A DNA stretch of 64,000 nt, from NCBI RefSeq assembly GCF_041224415.1, contig NZ_JBGFFE010000004.1, positions 93,185 through 157,184 of the forward strand, read 5' to 3'. Source of the DNA: Clostridium_B lapidicellarium. GTDB taxonomy: Bacteria > Bacillota > Clostridia > Clostridiales > Clostridiaceae. The notes beneath the pieces were generated by a model that made no database searches, had not been told where the DNA came from, and saw only the letters and a program-made list of their open reading frames with translations. Position numbers and translations under genes: made by a program. Every line of letters begins with the position of its first letter. Position 1 is the stretch's first letter. Below are positions 16,732 to 25,896 of the stretch, one piece after another.

Positions 16732-17147
16732 CGGTTATGATATATATAGACAAACTACAGTATAAAAAAATTTTAGAGCAGGCCAGAAATGAATTTCCAG
16801 ATGAATGCTGTGGTTATCTTGCAGGATTAAACCACGGCGAAGATATTCTCATAAAAAAAATATATGTTTTGACGAATAAGGATCACAGCAGTAAGCATTT
16901 TTCCATGGATCCCGCCGAACAGTTCAAAGCTGTAAAACTTATGAGAACTGCAAAGCTCAGTATGATTGGAAATTATCATTCCCACCCGTATTCACCTTCC
17001 AGACCATCCAAAGAAGATAAAAGGCTCGCTTTTGATGATAAAATATTATATGGAATTTTATCTCTTGAAAAAGAAAAGCCGGTATTTAACTTATTTAAAA
17101 TTGACAAGGACAAAAATGTTAAAAAACCTGAATACAAAATAATTTAA
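16728..17147 (+). CDS. JAMM/Mov34 (Mec+-type) metalloprotease
   Basis: 139-residue zinc protease. The JAMM motif is complete: E26 (FPDECCGYL) and H84-x-H86-x7-S94-x2-D97 (NYHSHPYSPSRPSKED). Small single-domain relatives, CysO/QbsE/HcyS-processing enzymes, clip residues after the Gly-Gly of a sulfur carrier, or release the amino acid made on it. Either fits the adjacent carrier with an NIGF tail. GTG at 16728 overlaps the E1 stop as GTGA; an ATG at 16737 is an alternative start. The zinc site is seen; its substrate is inferred from the operon. Confidence 0.9.
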   Translation: MTVMIYIDKLQYKKILEQARNEFPDECCGYLAGLNHGEDILIKKIYVLTNKDHSSKHFSMDPAEQFKAVKLMRTAKLSMIGNYHSHPYSPSRPSKEDKRLAFDDKILYGILSLEKEKPVFNLFKIDKDKNVKKPEYKII

Positions 17148-17161
17148 AAAGGAGTGAAATT

Positions 17162-19474
17162 ATGATAGAAATAAATGAAGATCATTACAAATCCATAGAA
17201 GACATAAAAGAAAAGTCTGAAGAATATTTAAATGATAAAATAGATCCCGTAAGATTTAAAGCCTTCAGGGTTTCCATGGGGGTATATGAACAGAGGAAAA
17301 AAGAAACCTACATGGTAAGAACCAGGATACCGGGAGGGGTCATATCCTTAAAGCAGTTCAAACATATAAGCAAGTTGGCCGAAAAATATTCAAAAGGTAA
17401 ATTGAAATTCACCTCCAGACAGGACATTCAATTTCAAAGTGTGGATTTAAAAGATGCCTATCCAATATTAAATTCTCTTATAGAAGTTGGCATAATAACA
17501 AAGGGCACTGGTGGAAATACCGTACGAAACGTGGAGTGTTCCCCTCTTTCAGGTGTTTCAATAGATGACGTCTTTGACGTGACACCTTACATGAAGGCAG
17601 CTACTAACTATCTCATAAAAGATCCAACTACCATGAATATGCCCAGAAAATACAAAATAGGCTTTTCCAACAGCTCAAAAGATACAGGCAATGTAACCAT
17701 ATCAGATCTAGGTTTTATTGCAAAAATAGTGAATGACAAAAGAGGTTTTGAGGTATATGGAGCCGGAGGATTCGGCGGAAGCCCAAGAGTAGCTTTAAAA
17801 TTAAGTGATTTTATACCTGCAGATGAAATACTCTACTATATACAGGGTCTTAAAAACGTATTTGAAGCAGAGGGAGACAGAACCAACAAAAACAAAGCCA
17901 GAATAAGATTCATACTCATGAGATTAGGTGGAAAAAAATTTGTTGAAGAATTAGAAGGGGAAATACGCAAATTAAAGAAAAAAGGCGATCTCAACATACA
18001 AGTGGATGAAAATGAATTTATACTGCATTCTGATGCTAAAATAGTCCGAGATATAAAAGTAGACAGGAAATTCAGAAATGTACTGTTCCCACAGAAACAG
18101 AAAGGTTATTATTCTGTTTACATTCATCCTCAAAGTGGGAATCTAAAAGTGGAAAATTTAAATAAAGTCTTTGATTTTATAGAAAAATTGAACTATGAAA
18201 TATCCATCAGGGTCACAAATACCCAGGGCTTTTTTATAAGGGATTTAAAGAAAAAAGATGCTGAAGACCTCATAAAAATAACGGGTACCTTTACTTCCAT
18301 ATACAATATAGACAATTCTGTAACCTGTGTTGGCGCCTCCACCTGCCAGCTTGGATTATGTCTTTCACAAAATCTTTTAAAAGCCATAAAGAAAAAATTT
18401 GAAGGTGCCTCATCTGAATTAAGAGATGCACTGCCAAGATTGTTTATATCAGGCTGTCCAAATTCCTGTGCCCAGCATGAAAAAGGTGCCATAGGCCTTC
18501 ATGGAAGAGCCAAGCGTACGAAAAATGGGCTCGTACCTATGTATTCCATATCCTTTGGAGGTAAAGTGGGATCAAATATAGCCAGAATGGGGGATGATTA
18601 TGGGGATGTTCCTGTAAAGAAAGTACCGTTATTCATATATGAGCTTGCCAAACTGAAATTAAATTCCGGGCATGAAAATTTTTATGATTTTTTGGGCAAC
18701 AAATCCGAAGACATACAACAGCTTATAAACAAATACACCAATGTGGATAAATTTGTTGAAGATCCGGATATATATTTTGATTTCGGAGCCTGTGAAAAAT
18801 TTTCACTGAAAGGCCGCGGACCTGGAGAATGCAGTTCGGGTGTAATGGACATCATAAAACTTGATCTGTCAAATGCAAAATCATCACTGGAAAGGTACAA
18901 GAATACAAAACAAAACTCAGATCTATACTCTTCCGCATTGTCTTCAGCAAGGACTCTTCTGGTACTCAGAGGGGTGGATTCCAACAAAGACAGGGAAATA
19001 TTTGAAGAATTCAACAGGAACTTTATAGAAACGGGCTATGTCAAATCTTCAATTAAAAAATTGTTTCAGGATCTTATAGACTATAAAATTGACGGGACAA
19101 ATGACATATCATCTAAAGCACCTGAAGTTGAATATCTCTACAACAAAGTAGAGGCCATGTACAAATCCCTGAACGGGAAGCTGGAAATAACACTTCCAAA
19201 AGAAAAAAATGAAAACAGCTGTGAAGTTAACAGCCGGAATAAAACTTCAGATTTCAAAATTGTGGATCTGAGAGGGGTAAAATGCCCTATGAACTTTGTA
19301 AAAGTAAAGATAGAACTTTCCAAGATAAAATCCGGACAAAAAGTAGGATTTTACCTAGATGACGGCGACCCTATAAACAATGTTCCGCAAAGTGTAAAAA
19401 AAGAGGGAAACAAAATAATTTCTACGGATGCAAATTACAATGGTTATAATCTGCTCGTAGTTCAAAAAAAATGA
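17162..19474 (+). CDS. Sulfite/nitrite reductase with C-terminal TusA domain
   Basis: 770-residue fusion. Residues about 35-500 are a siroheme/4Fe-4S sulfite reductase: two ferredoxin-like half domains (FTSRQDIQFQSV, IRVTNTQGFFIRDL) and cluster ligands C389-x5-C395 and C432-x3-C436 (SGCPNSCAQHE). Residues about 530-690 are a helical segment (SSARTLLVLRG, EEFNRNFIETGYV) resembling HEPN-like helices. Residues 697-770 are a TusA/SirA sulfur-relay domain with the active C708-P709 (DLRGVKCPMNFV). AAGGAGTG precedes the ATG. Six-electron reduction of sulfite to sulfide, with TusA passing sulfur to the ThiS-like carrier, is the inferred role. Last gene of the SAM-regulated operon. Confidence 0.9.
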   Translation: MIEINEDHYKSIEDIKEKSEEYLNDKIDPVRFKAFRVSMGVYEQRKKETYMVRTRIPGGVISLKQFKHISKLAEKYSKGKLKFTSRQDIQFQSVDLKDAYPILNSLIEVGIITKGTGGNTVRNVECSPLSGVSIDDVFDVTPYMKAATNYLIKDPTTMNMPRKYKIGFSNSSKDTGNVTISDLGFIAKIVNDKRGFEVYGAGGFGGSPRVALKLSDFIPADEILYYIQGLKNVFEAEGDRTNKNKARIRFILMRLGGKKFVEELEGEIRKLKKKGDLNIQVDENEFILHSDAKIVRDIKVDRKFRNVLFPQKQKGYYSVYIHPQSGNLKVENLNKVFDFIEKLNYEISIRVTNTQGFFIRDLKKKDAEDLIKITGTFTSIYNIDNSVTCVGASTCQLGLCLSQNLLKAIKKKFEGASSELRDALPRLFISGCPNSCAQHEKGAIGLHGRAKRTKNGLVPMYSISFGGKVGSNIARMGDDYGDVPVKKVPLFIYELAKLKLNSGHENFYDFLGNKSEDIQQLINKYTNVDKFVEDPDIYFDFGACEKFSLKGRGPGECSSGVMDIIKLDLSNAKSSLERYKNTKQNSDLYSSALSSARTLLVLRGVDSNKDREIFEEFNRNFIETGYVKSSIKKLFQDLIDYKIDGTNDISSKAPEVEYLYNKVEAMYKSLNGKLEITLPKEKNENSCEVNSRNKTSDFKIVDLRGVKCPMNFVKVKIELSKIKSGQKVGFYLDDGDPINNVPQSVKKEGNKIISTDANYNGYNLLVVQKK

Positions 19475-19498
19475 CATAAATTCATTTTCAATTAACAG

Positions 19499-19531
19499 GG
19501 AGATGACATTATAAATTTTCATGTCATCTCC
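19499..19531. terminator. Hairpin between convergent genes
   Basis: Perfect 11-base stem GGAGATGACAT/ATGTCATCTCC with an 11-base loop between the sulfite reductase stop and the MBL gene stop. Neither side has a clear T-run, so termination is likely but not certain. Confidence 0.5.
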
Positions 19532-19554
19532 AATAAAGTAATTAAAACAAAATT

Positions 19555-20457
19555 TCAGTCCGTATATTTTATCTTTGAGTATTTAAGGGCCCCATTATCC
19601 ACACCCAATTTTATGACTCCCATTTCATCCAGATACTGTACATAGGACTCGAGCATTTTTGTCATAACGGCATATTTATACTTGCTGTTTACATGCAGTT
19701 TGAATTTTTTTATAACAGATTTCATAATCTCTTCCATTGTCATGGAACCGCTTATTATATCGTATATTTTTTCCACCCTGGTTTTATAAAAATTTATATT
19801 GTCGGCCACGAGTTTTGTAATATTGTCAAATATCCCCCTATGAGCCACTATGTATTCACTGAAATTTAAACCATAAAGTTTTTTCTTGCTTTTCAAATCT
19901 TCAGTAAGTATATAAGCATAAGGCATTTTTGCCCCTTTCATGACTTCATAACCTATGAGAGAATCTCCAAGATATGCAACATCATCAGGAGTAATAATAC
20001 ATATATGTGCGGGACTGTGACCTGGTGTATGAATAATTTTAAATTCAACACCACCTACAGACACCGAATGCTGGTGGTTTAAAATCATAATATCCGTTTT
20101 ACAGATCATACTCCCGAAATGTTCTTTTATATCGGATAACGTCTGATTATTATAATAAAGTTTTAAATTTACTGCAGAGCTGCATATAAATGCCTCATAG
20201 GCTGGCATAGCAATATTGCATCCATATTTTTCCTTCAAATATGAATTATTTCCCACATGATCTATATGTCCATGAGTGCATATTATACCTTTGACTTTAA
20301 AACCATTCCTTTGAAGGATTTCATTTATCCCTCTTCTTTCTCCTGCCCATCCCGTATCCAGCATGATAATTTCCCTTTCATTGATCTTATAAAAAGGTAT
20401 ATACGTCATCCCCGTGTCGATACAAAACGTACTGCCCTTCACTCTTTTTACCTTCAT
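19555..20457 (-). CDS. MBL-fold metallo-hydrolase
   Basis: 300-residue metallo-beta-lactamase-fold enzyme. The metal ligands are H62-x-H64-x-D66-H67 (THGHIDHVG), the HTPGHSPAHICI His, and the Asp of YLGDSLIG. A C-terminal helical region (MTMEEIMKSVIKKF, MLESYVQYLDEMG) resembles the winged-helix tail of some MBL hydrolases. The family includes glyoxalase-II-like and thioester hydrolases; substrate unknown. It starts at ATG 20457 after AAAGG. Apparently monocistronic, converging on the sulfur operon, with no sign of coregulation. Confidence 0.8.
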   Translation of the reverse strand: MKVKRVKGSTFCIDTGMTYIPFYKINEREIIMLDTGWAGERRGINEILQRNGFKVKGIICTHGHIDHVGNNSYLKEKYGCNIAMPAYEAFICSSAVNLKLYYNNQTLSDIKEHFGSMICKTDIMILNHQHSVSVGGVEFKIIHTPGHSPAHICIITPDDVAYLGDSLIGYEVMKGAKMPYAYILTEDLKSKKKLYGLNFSEYIVAHRGIFDNITKLVADNINFYKTRVEKIYDIISGSMTMEEIMKSVIKKFKLHVNSKYKYAVMTKMLESYVQYLDEMGVIKLGVDNGALKYSKIKYTD

Positions 20458-20666
20458 ATTTTACCTTTAGCAAATTTTACTAAAGCTTAGTCCACCTTTC
20501 TTGCATCATTTTTTACTATATTTCTTACCAATATAAAAATTATAGCATCAACAACTATAGAAATCCATAATCATTTCAAAACAAAAGTTTATGACAATTA
20601 CATTATCTCCCAAAGGTTTCCACACTATTTTCTAGAATTATTTTTTAAAAGTGGGGTGATGTATTT

Positions 20667-20882
20667 ATGCTCAGAAATTCTATAAATAAAGCTGTTCAAT
20701 CTGTTGTCAGTTCATTCAAATTTAAAAAAGTATCTGATCTGACTAAAAAACAATTTACTGAAATTCTTTCAAAATCAATTTACGAAGCTATAACCGACAA
20801 AGATTATATAAAAGAAATATATCAACAATTGCCTGCGCAAATTCAGCTTGAGATGAGAGAAAAATCCGATAAACTAATTTAA
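20667..20882 (+). CDS. Small hypothetical protein (71 aa)
   Basis: Not recognised. A GGGGTGATG site lies before the ATG. The product is helical and charged (VSDLTKKQFTEILSKSIYEAI, KEIYQQLPAQIQLEMREKSDK), with no signal peptide, Cys or membrane segment. It stands alone on the plus strand between the MBL gene and a gene-poor stretch. Codon use looks ordinary for the window. Confidence 0.6.
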   Translation: MLRNSINKAVQSVVSSFKFKKVSDLTKKQFTEILSKSIYEAITDKDYIKEIYQQLPAQIQLEMREKSDKLI

Positions 20883-21688
20883 TTTATGCAAAATAATAAA
20901 TAAAAATAGCCTGAACCAAGATAATAGCTCATGGCTAAATAATCACATTATTTTGCACGAAAATTATCAAATTAATAAAAATACCATAAATGAGTGTATT
21001 TTTTGTTCCAGCTATAATATAATAATAGAGTGTGCGAGTGAATAATTACAGAGAATTTGTAAATTCACAAAATCATGCTATACGAGAAAGAACCCATATA
21101 CAAACAAGTAACTTCTTCCAAAAGTTACTTGTTATTTTCTTTTTCAGGTTTATCTTTATTAACTGTATGATATTTTATAAATTTTTACGGCATTTTTATG
21201 CTGTTTTTAACCTGTAAAGTATTTGTCCACACCGTTCATTTTGAATTTCATTTCTATTCTTACATTTTTGTATGACATCTGGCGCTCATTCATGTATCCG
21301 AATAATTTATTTATTTTTCTTTTCCATTATTTTTTATTTTCCTCCAAGCAAAATAAGCACCCACCATTTAGGATGCCTATCTTGTATAATCTTAAGGGAG
21401 ATCGATTTTATAAAGAATCTGCTGGCGGTTGCATTTAAATTTAACGTGCCCTGCAACCGCAGACACCAGTAATAGTAATTACCAATAATATTTTTATATA
21501 AAGCAATTATTTTCATTTTCTTTAAGGCTTATTCCCTCAGGACACTTATAAGTATACATGGTTTCTATTACAACTTGGTGCCATATTAATTAACTATTTG
21601 CAACAAATCCAATTATTTTATGAATAAAATGAGAATAAACGCCAATTAACAGTGCTTATCCTAGTGGATATACACAATCCAAGCAAAA
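20883..21688. other. Gene-poor stretch with hairpins
   Basis: No convincing protein gene in 806 bases. It holds an 11-base inverted repeat TGCAAAATAAT/ATTATTTTGCA (20887-20897 with 20947-20957) enclosing AGCC/GGCT, a plus-strand terminator at 21104-21143, and a 9-base inverted repeat GCGGTTGCA/TGCAACCGC (21425-21433 with 21452-21460). The short open frames here lack good ribosome sites. Confidence 0.5.
21104..21143 (+). terminator. Strong intrinsic terminator without an upstream gene
   Basis: Perfect 11-base stem ACAAGTAACTT/AAGTTACTTGT (21104-21114 with 21122-21132), loop of 7, then TATTTTCTTTTT. A TATAAT about 85 bases upstream (21014-21019) could start a small untranslated RNA ending here; the -35 is poor. 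Confidence 0.6.
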
Positions 21689-21859
21689 TTATTTCTTACC
21701 ATGATAATTTTTCCAACATCTATCACATGTTAAACAGCAATGAGTGGCAAAATTAGGGCAGTGTCCAGCAGCTGTATACCCACTAACGGTTGGTTTGGAA
21801 CCATAAGCCATATTTTTTAGCCAGTTAACCATATGCACCTTTATTGCTATTAATTTCAA
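21689..21859 (-). CDS. Cys-rich microprotein (56 aa), unrecognised
   Basis: TTG at 21859 has AAGGTG 6 bases upstream and gives a 56-residue product starting MKLIAIKVHMVNWLKNM. The C-terminal half is rich in Cys and His: HCPNFATHCCLTCDRCW has five Cys in 16 residues. An extended -10 promoter (TGTTATAAT, 21911-21903) lies 44 bases upstream of the start. It could be a small zinc-binding protein or a modified or secreted peptide. No maturation enzyme or transporter lies beside it. A later ATG (VNWLKN) is an alternative start. Confidence 0.5.
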   Translation of the reverse strand: MKLIAIKVHMVNWLKNMAYGSKPTVSGYTAAGHCPNFATHCCLTCDRCWKNYHGKK

Positions 21860-21902
21860 CAAAATCACCTTCAACATCATATTAAAGTTAAGTTGTATGG
21901 AT

Positions 21903-21911
21903 ATTATAACA
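21903..21911 (-). promoter_or_regulatory. Extended -10 promoter candidate
   Basis: Minus-strand TGTTATAAT matches the TGnTATAAT extended -10 and lies 44 bases upstream of the Cys-rich microprotein start. No clear -35, which extended -10 promoters can dispense with. Confidence 0.45.
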
Positions 21912-22179
21912 TTTCATATTAATAAATTCGGTAACATTAGTAACATATCCATTACACTAATCCATAAATCTCCAGTATCTAAACTTATATTGCATTAAAC
22001 CTCATTCCAGGGATTTTCACCCCTAGATTTTTCAATTAAATGTACCTACACGCAAATACTTTAATATACTAAAAAATCAAATCAAAGACTTAAAATAATG
22101 ATTATAATACACGGATAATAATCTATCTGTGTATTTCTAAATTACTTAAATCACAATAACCGCAAAACAGTTTTTTTTG

Positions 22180-22226
22180 ATACAAAAAAGGACTTTTATA
22201 ACATTTTTTTGTTATAAAAGTCCTTT
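22180..22226 (-). terminator. Terminator after tRNA-Sec
   Basis: Perfect 16-base stem AAAGGACTTTTATAAC/GTTATAAAAGTCCTTT (22187-22202 with 22211-22226), followed on the minus strand by TTTTTGTATC. It ends the selenocysteine transcription unit. Confidence 0.85.
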
Positions 22227-22275
22227 AAAATATGTAATCAAATTGAGTAAATTCAATGGTTTAAGCTATATCAAC

Positions 22276-22372
22276 TGGCGGGAATATGTGGGAATCGAAC
22301 CCACCCGTCGTGGTCTTAGCACGGCAACACGGTTTTGAAGACCGGCAGGCACACCAGCACCTATCTACTCCC
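22276..22372 (-). tRNA. selC: tRNA-Sec (anticodon UCA)
   Basis: 97-base tRNA including an encoded CCA. The 5' GGGAGTA pairs with TATTCCC before the discriminator G and CCA (22278-22276). The anticodon loop CTTCAAA has UCA (22338-22336), which reads UGA. A long extra arm and an extended acceptor/T-arm, typical of tRNA-Sec, are present. It lies 168 bases after selB and before a strong terminator, so it is probably cotranscribed with selDAB. Confidence 0.96.
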
Positions 22373-22540
22373 ATTTAAAAGCACCATGTATCATTATAAG
22401 TACACTATGCTATAATGTCAACAAATTAATAAAGCAGAACCCATAAAATAAATTTATATATTCTATCAGTATTTCCTATAAATAACTTTACACTTACTAT
22501 AACCATAATGCAGCAATTATATACAGTATTTTCCTGGGTG

Positions 22541-24448
22541 TTAATACAGGACTCTCGAATCTCCAACCCTTTTTGTGAGCTTTATACTATCAAAATGTTC
22601 CATAAATATAGTAGCATATTTTCTGCTGGTATTCAGTTCATCCCTCAACTGGGCAAGAGACATACTCCCCCGTGATCTTATAAAATTTACTACAACATCT
22701 TTTGCTTTCTCGTAATCCCTGGATAAAAAGCAGCAGTTTTCTCCAATTTTCACTAAATCTCCACTGTCTATCAGAGATTCAAATACCATTTTAAAATTCC
22801 CCTTATCCTCACAGCCAGCTTCCATTTCCGTATATTTAGGGGGAATAAACCCTTCCTTATCAAATTCTGACAGTATTTTTTCTTTAATTTTTTTCTGCAC
22901 CGGAGTATATTTTACTTTGAAGTTCTTCAAGGATATAAAACTGCCGCAAGCTTTTACCTTACCTTCATCTTCCAGTAACTCAACTATACAGCTGTATAGT
23001 TTTTGCTTTATTCTGCTGCCAAACACCCTGTTTTTTATTTCTTCCTTGGACATACCGGTTTTCAAAGGATTTTTACTGTGGAAATCCTTTAAAATACTTT
23101 GAAGAACTTTTACCTTTTCGTCTAAAAAACCCCTGTGAAGGTATACCGGTTTTTCTCCTTCATTCAACACGATTACCGATCCGCTCTTTACGAGTTTTTC
23201 AAGCTCTTCTTGAATATTCTCATCTCTTTTCCCAATGGCTTTTAATATATCTTCTTTTCCAGGATATCTGCCGCTTAAATTTTTAATTGTATTTTCAAGT
23301 ATATTTTCAGTTCTGCCGCTTTCTTTCAGTTTTAATTCTTTTATATATTCCAAATTGAACCTCTTTGCCTTTCTGGCTGCAGGCTCTATTATAATGCCGC
23401 CACCTATGGTATACATCGGGGAATAGCTCCTTATTACAAATCTGTCATTTCTCTGGGAAGTAAGCTGTTTTTCCAGTCTTAACTGAACATAAGCTTCCCC
23501 TCCGGGACTTATCTCCTCCCTGTCAAGTATTACAACTCTACATATAATTTCGCTGGTGCCGTGGTAAAGTCTCACTCTCTGCCTGTTTTTCAAAGGTCTG
23601 GAGGCGCTTTTAAGATAATATAACTTGCAGTCCACCATGAGAGAGGGTTCCATAAAATTTTCTACAGATACCACATCACCTCTATTTATATCTGAGGTCT
23701 TGACATTAGCTAAATTAACTGCACATCTCTCACCTGCCTCCGCCTCCTTTACCTGCTGTCCATGAATTTGTATCCCCCTTACTTTGGATTTTATCTTCGA
23801 GGGGTATATCTGTACATTTTCACCTTCTCTTATTTTTCCACTGATTACAGTCCCGGTTACAACAGTTCCGAAACCACTTATGGAAAATGATCTGTCCACA
23901 GGGAGCCTGAAATGACCGGTGGTATCTTTCTGAGGCACTACATCTGTAAGTTTATCTATATCTTCTACGAGAGAATTCAGTCCTTCCTTCGTTTTAGAAG
24001 AGACTTTATGAATGGGGACATTCTCCAGAAAAGTTCCCTTGAATTCATTTTTCACATCTTCCACCACCATGTCCAGCCATTCTCTGTCAACCAAATCAAT
24101 TTTGGTTATCACTATGATACCCCTTTTTACATTTAACAGCTGAAGTATTTCAAAATGTTCCTTAGTCTGGGGCATAATTCCCTCATCTGCTGCAATGACC
24201 ATAAGTACCAAATCTATTCCGCTGACTCCCGCCAGCATATTTTTTATAAATTTTTCATGACCTGGTACATCTATAATTCCAGCTCTCTTTCCAGAAGGCA
24301 AGTCGAAAAAAGTAAATCCGAGATTTATGGATATTCCCCTTTCCCTCTCTTCTTTTAAGGTATCGGTTTCCCTTCCCGTAAGAGCTCTTATAAGAGCGGT
24401 TTTACCGTGATCTATGTGCCCTGCTGTCCCTATTACAACATGTTTCAT
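22541..24448 (-). CDS. selB: Selenocysteine-specific elongation factor
   Basis: 635-residue GTPase that delivers Sec-tRNA to UGA codons marked by a SECIS hairpin. The N-terminal GTPase has G1 GTAGHIDHGKT (7-17), DVPGHEKF and TKIDLVD. EF-Tu-like beta domains follow, then C-terminal winged helices (about residues 400-635, ending SMSLAQLRDELNTSRKYATIF) that bind SECIS RNA. The ATG at 24448 has GGAGG 8 bases upstream; a longer start at 24463 has none. It lies 30 bases after selA and is followed by tRNA-Sec. Confidence 0.97.
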   Translation of the reverse strand: MKHVVIGTAGHIDHGKTALIRALTGRETDTLKEERERGISINLGFTFFDLPSGKRAGIIDVPGHEKFIKNMLAGVSGIDLVLMVIAADEGIMPQTKEHFEILQLLNVKRGIIVITKIDLVDREWLDMVVEDVKNEFKGTFLENVPIHKVSSKTKEGLNSLVEDIDKLTDVVPQKDTTGHFRLPVDRSFSISGFGTVVTGTVISGKIREGENVQIYPSKIKSKVRGIQIHGQQVKEAEAGERCAVNLANVKTSDINRGDVVSVENFMEPSLMVDCKLYYLKSASRPLKNRQRVRLYHGTSEIICRVVILDREEISPGGEAYVQLRLEKQLTSQRNDRFVIRSYSPMYTIGGGIIIEPAARKAKRFNLEYIKELKLKESGRTENILENTIKNLSGRYPGKEDILKAIGKRDENIQEELEKLVKSGSVIVLNEGEKPVYLHRGFLDEKVKVLQSILKDFHSKNPLKTGMSKEEIKNRVFGSRIKQKLYSCIVELLEDEGKVKACGSFISLKNFKVKYTPVQKKIKEKILSEFDKEGFIPPKYTEMEAGCEDKGNFKMVFESLIDSGDLVKIGENCCFLSRDYEKAKDVVVNFIRSRGSMSLAQLRDELNTSRKYATIFMEHFDSIKLTKRVGDSRVLY

Positions 24449-24478
24449 ATAAATTACCTCCAACTCAAGCCAACAAGT

Positions 24479-25861
24479 TTACAGATCTGCAAACTCATCC
24501 ACTAAAATGTCAAAATCCTTGTCGAACATAGTTCTCAAATCCATTACAATTTCATCGTTGGCTATGCGGACGATTACTGGAATACGTGCCTTTCTCAATT
24601 TTCTATCTACTTCCTCAGGAGGCATTTTACAGCTCCTGGCTCTAATTACATAGGTGGGTATTTTTTCTTCAGGCATAGAGCCCCCGCCTACCATAGAATA
24701 ATCACTGTCTACCGTAAATTCAAAATCAGGTACTTTATTTTCCAGCTTTTCTTTTAAAATACGAGCCCTTTTCTCCTGCTTCTGGCTGCTGCTTAACATC
24801 ATATACAGTGTGGGAATATTTTTTACAGCTTCTTTTTCATCCACATAATACTTAAGGGTACCTTCAAGGGCGGCAAGAGTCATTTTATCCACTCTCAATG
24901 CCCTCAAAAGCTGATTTTTTTTCATTTTGTCTATATATTTCTTTTTCCCCACAATTACTCCTGCCTGCGGTCCTCCCAACATCTTATCGCCGCTGAAAGT
25001 GATCACATCTATGCCGCACTTTACGCTTTCCTGTACTGTTGGCTCGTGTGTAAATCCATACTTCGAAAAATCTATCAAGGTACCGCTTCCTATATCCTCT
25101 ACCACAGGTATCCTCTTTCTTGCCGCAAGTCTGACCAAATCTTCGGCAGGCACTTCCTCTGAAAATCCAATCACCCTGAAGTTTGAAGTATGCACTTTCA
25201 TAAAAACACCTGTATTTTCATTTACTGCATTTTCATAATCCTGAATATGCGTCCTATTGGTGGTTCCAACTTCCACAATATTAGAACCGCTGTACTTCAT
25301 CACTTCCGGTATTCTAAAAGAGCCTCCAATCTCTACAAGCTGTCCCCTGGACACTATAGCTTCTTTCCCGCTGCACATGGTATTTAAAACCAAAAGCACT
25401 GCAGCGGCATTATTGTTGACAACCAGTGAACTTTCAGCTCCTGTGATATCTTCAATTATTTCCTCAACATGTTCATATCTTGAACCTCTAGTGCCCTTTT
25501 CCAAGTTATATTCCAAATTGCTGTAGTTACTGGATACATTAATTACGTTTTCCAGGGCGTTTTTACATAAAAGTGATCTTCCAAGATTAGTATGTATAAT
25601 AACACCCGTAGCATTTATCAAGCCCTTGAAATTCGATTGTTTTTTCTTGTCAACTATTTCCTTGAATTTTTCAAGTATTTCTTTTTCAGAAAAATCTTCT
25701 ATTTTATCACGCAAAATAAGATCTCTGTAAAAATCTATAGACTCCCTCAGTGAATTCATCACAAGCACTCTCATAGTATTGTTCAATTCAATTTTTACAA
25801 TTTCACAATTCAGAAGTTCATCAATTTTGGGAAGTTTTCTCAGTAATCTATTCTTTTCCAA
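24479..25861 (-). CDS. selA: L-seryl-tRNA(Sec) selenium transferase
   Basis: 460-residue PLP enzyme that converts Ser-tRNA-Sec to Sec-tRNA-Sec using selenophosphate. It has GLINATGVIIHTNLGRSLL, VVNNNAAAVLLVLNT, the PLP-lysine segment TFSGDKMLGGPQAG, and an N-terminal LLRKLPKIDELL. TTG start at 25861 with GAGGAGGG 6 bases upstream. It follows selD by 35 bases and precedes selB. Length and motifs are normal for the bacterial decamer-forming family. Confidence 0.97.
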   Translation of the reverse strand: MEKNRLLRKLPKIDELLNCEIVKIELNNTMRVLVMNSLRESIDFYRDLILRDKIEDFSEKEILEKFKEIVDKKKQSNFKGLINATGVIIHTNLGRSLLCKNALENVINVSSNYSNLEYNLEKGTRGSRYEHVEEIIEDITGAESSLVVNNNAAAVLLVLNTMCSGKEAIVSRGQLVEIGGSFRIPEVMKYSGSNIVEVGTTNRTHIQDYENAVNENTGVFMKVHTSNFRVIGFSEEVPAEDLVRLAARKRIPVVEDIGSGTLIDFSKYGFTHEPTVQESVKCGIDVITFSGDKMLGGPQAGVIVGKKKYIDKMKKNQLLRALRVDKMTLAALEGTLKYYVDEKEAVKNIPTLYMMLSSSQKQEKRARILKEKLENKVPDFEFTVDSDYSMVGGGSMPEEKIPTYVIRARSCKMPPEEVDRKLRKARIPVIVRIANDEIVMDLRTMFDKDFDILVDEFADL

Positions 25862-25896
25862 ATTACGCCCTCCTCATACAATTACATACAGTTTTT

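Larger units (their letters stand above)
21860..22275. other. Intergenic region upstream of microprotein and downstream of tRNA-Sec
   Basis: 416 bases, very A+T-rich. It contains the microprotein promoter (21903-21911) and the terminator after tRNA-Sec (22180-22226). Nothing else recognisable on either strand. Confidence 0.5.

Noticed and set aside
21032..21472. Several short plus-strand frames in the gene-poor stretch
   Set aside because: No ribosome sites, and one crosses a strong terminator hairpin.
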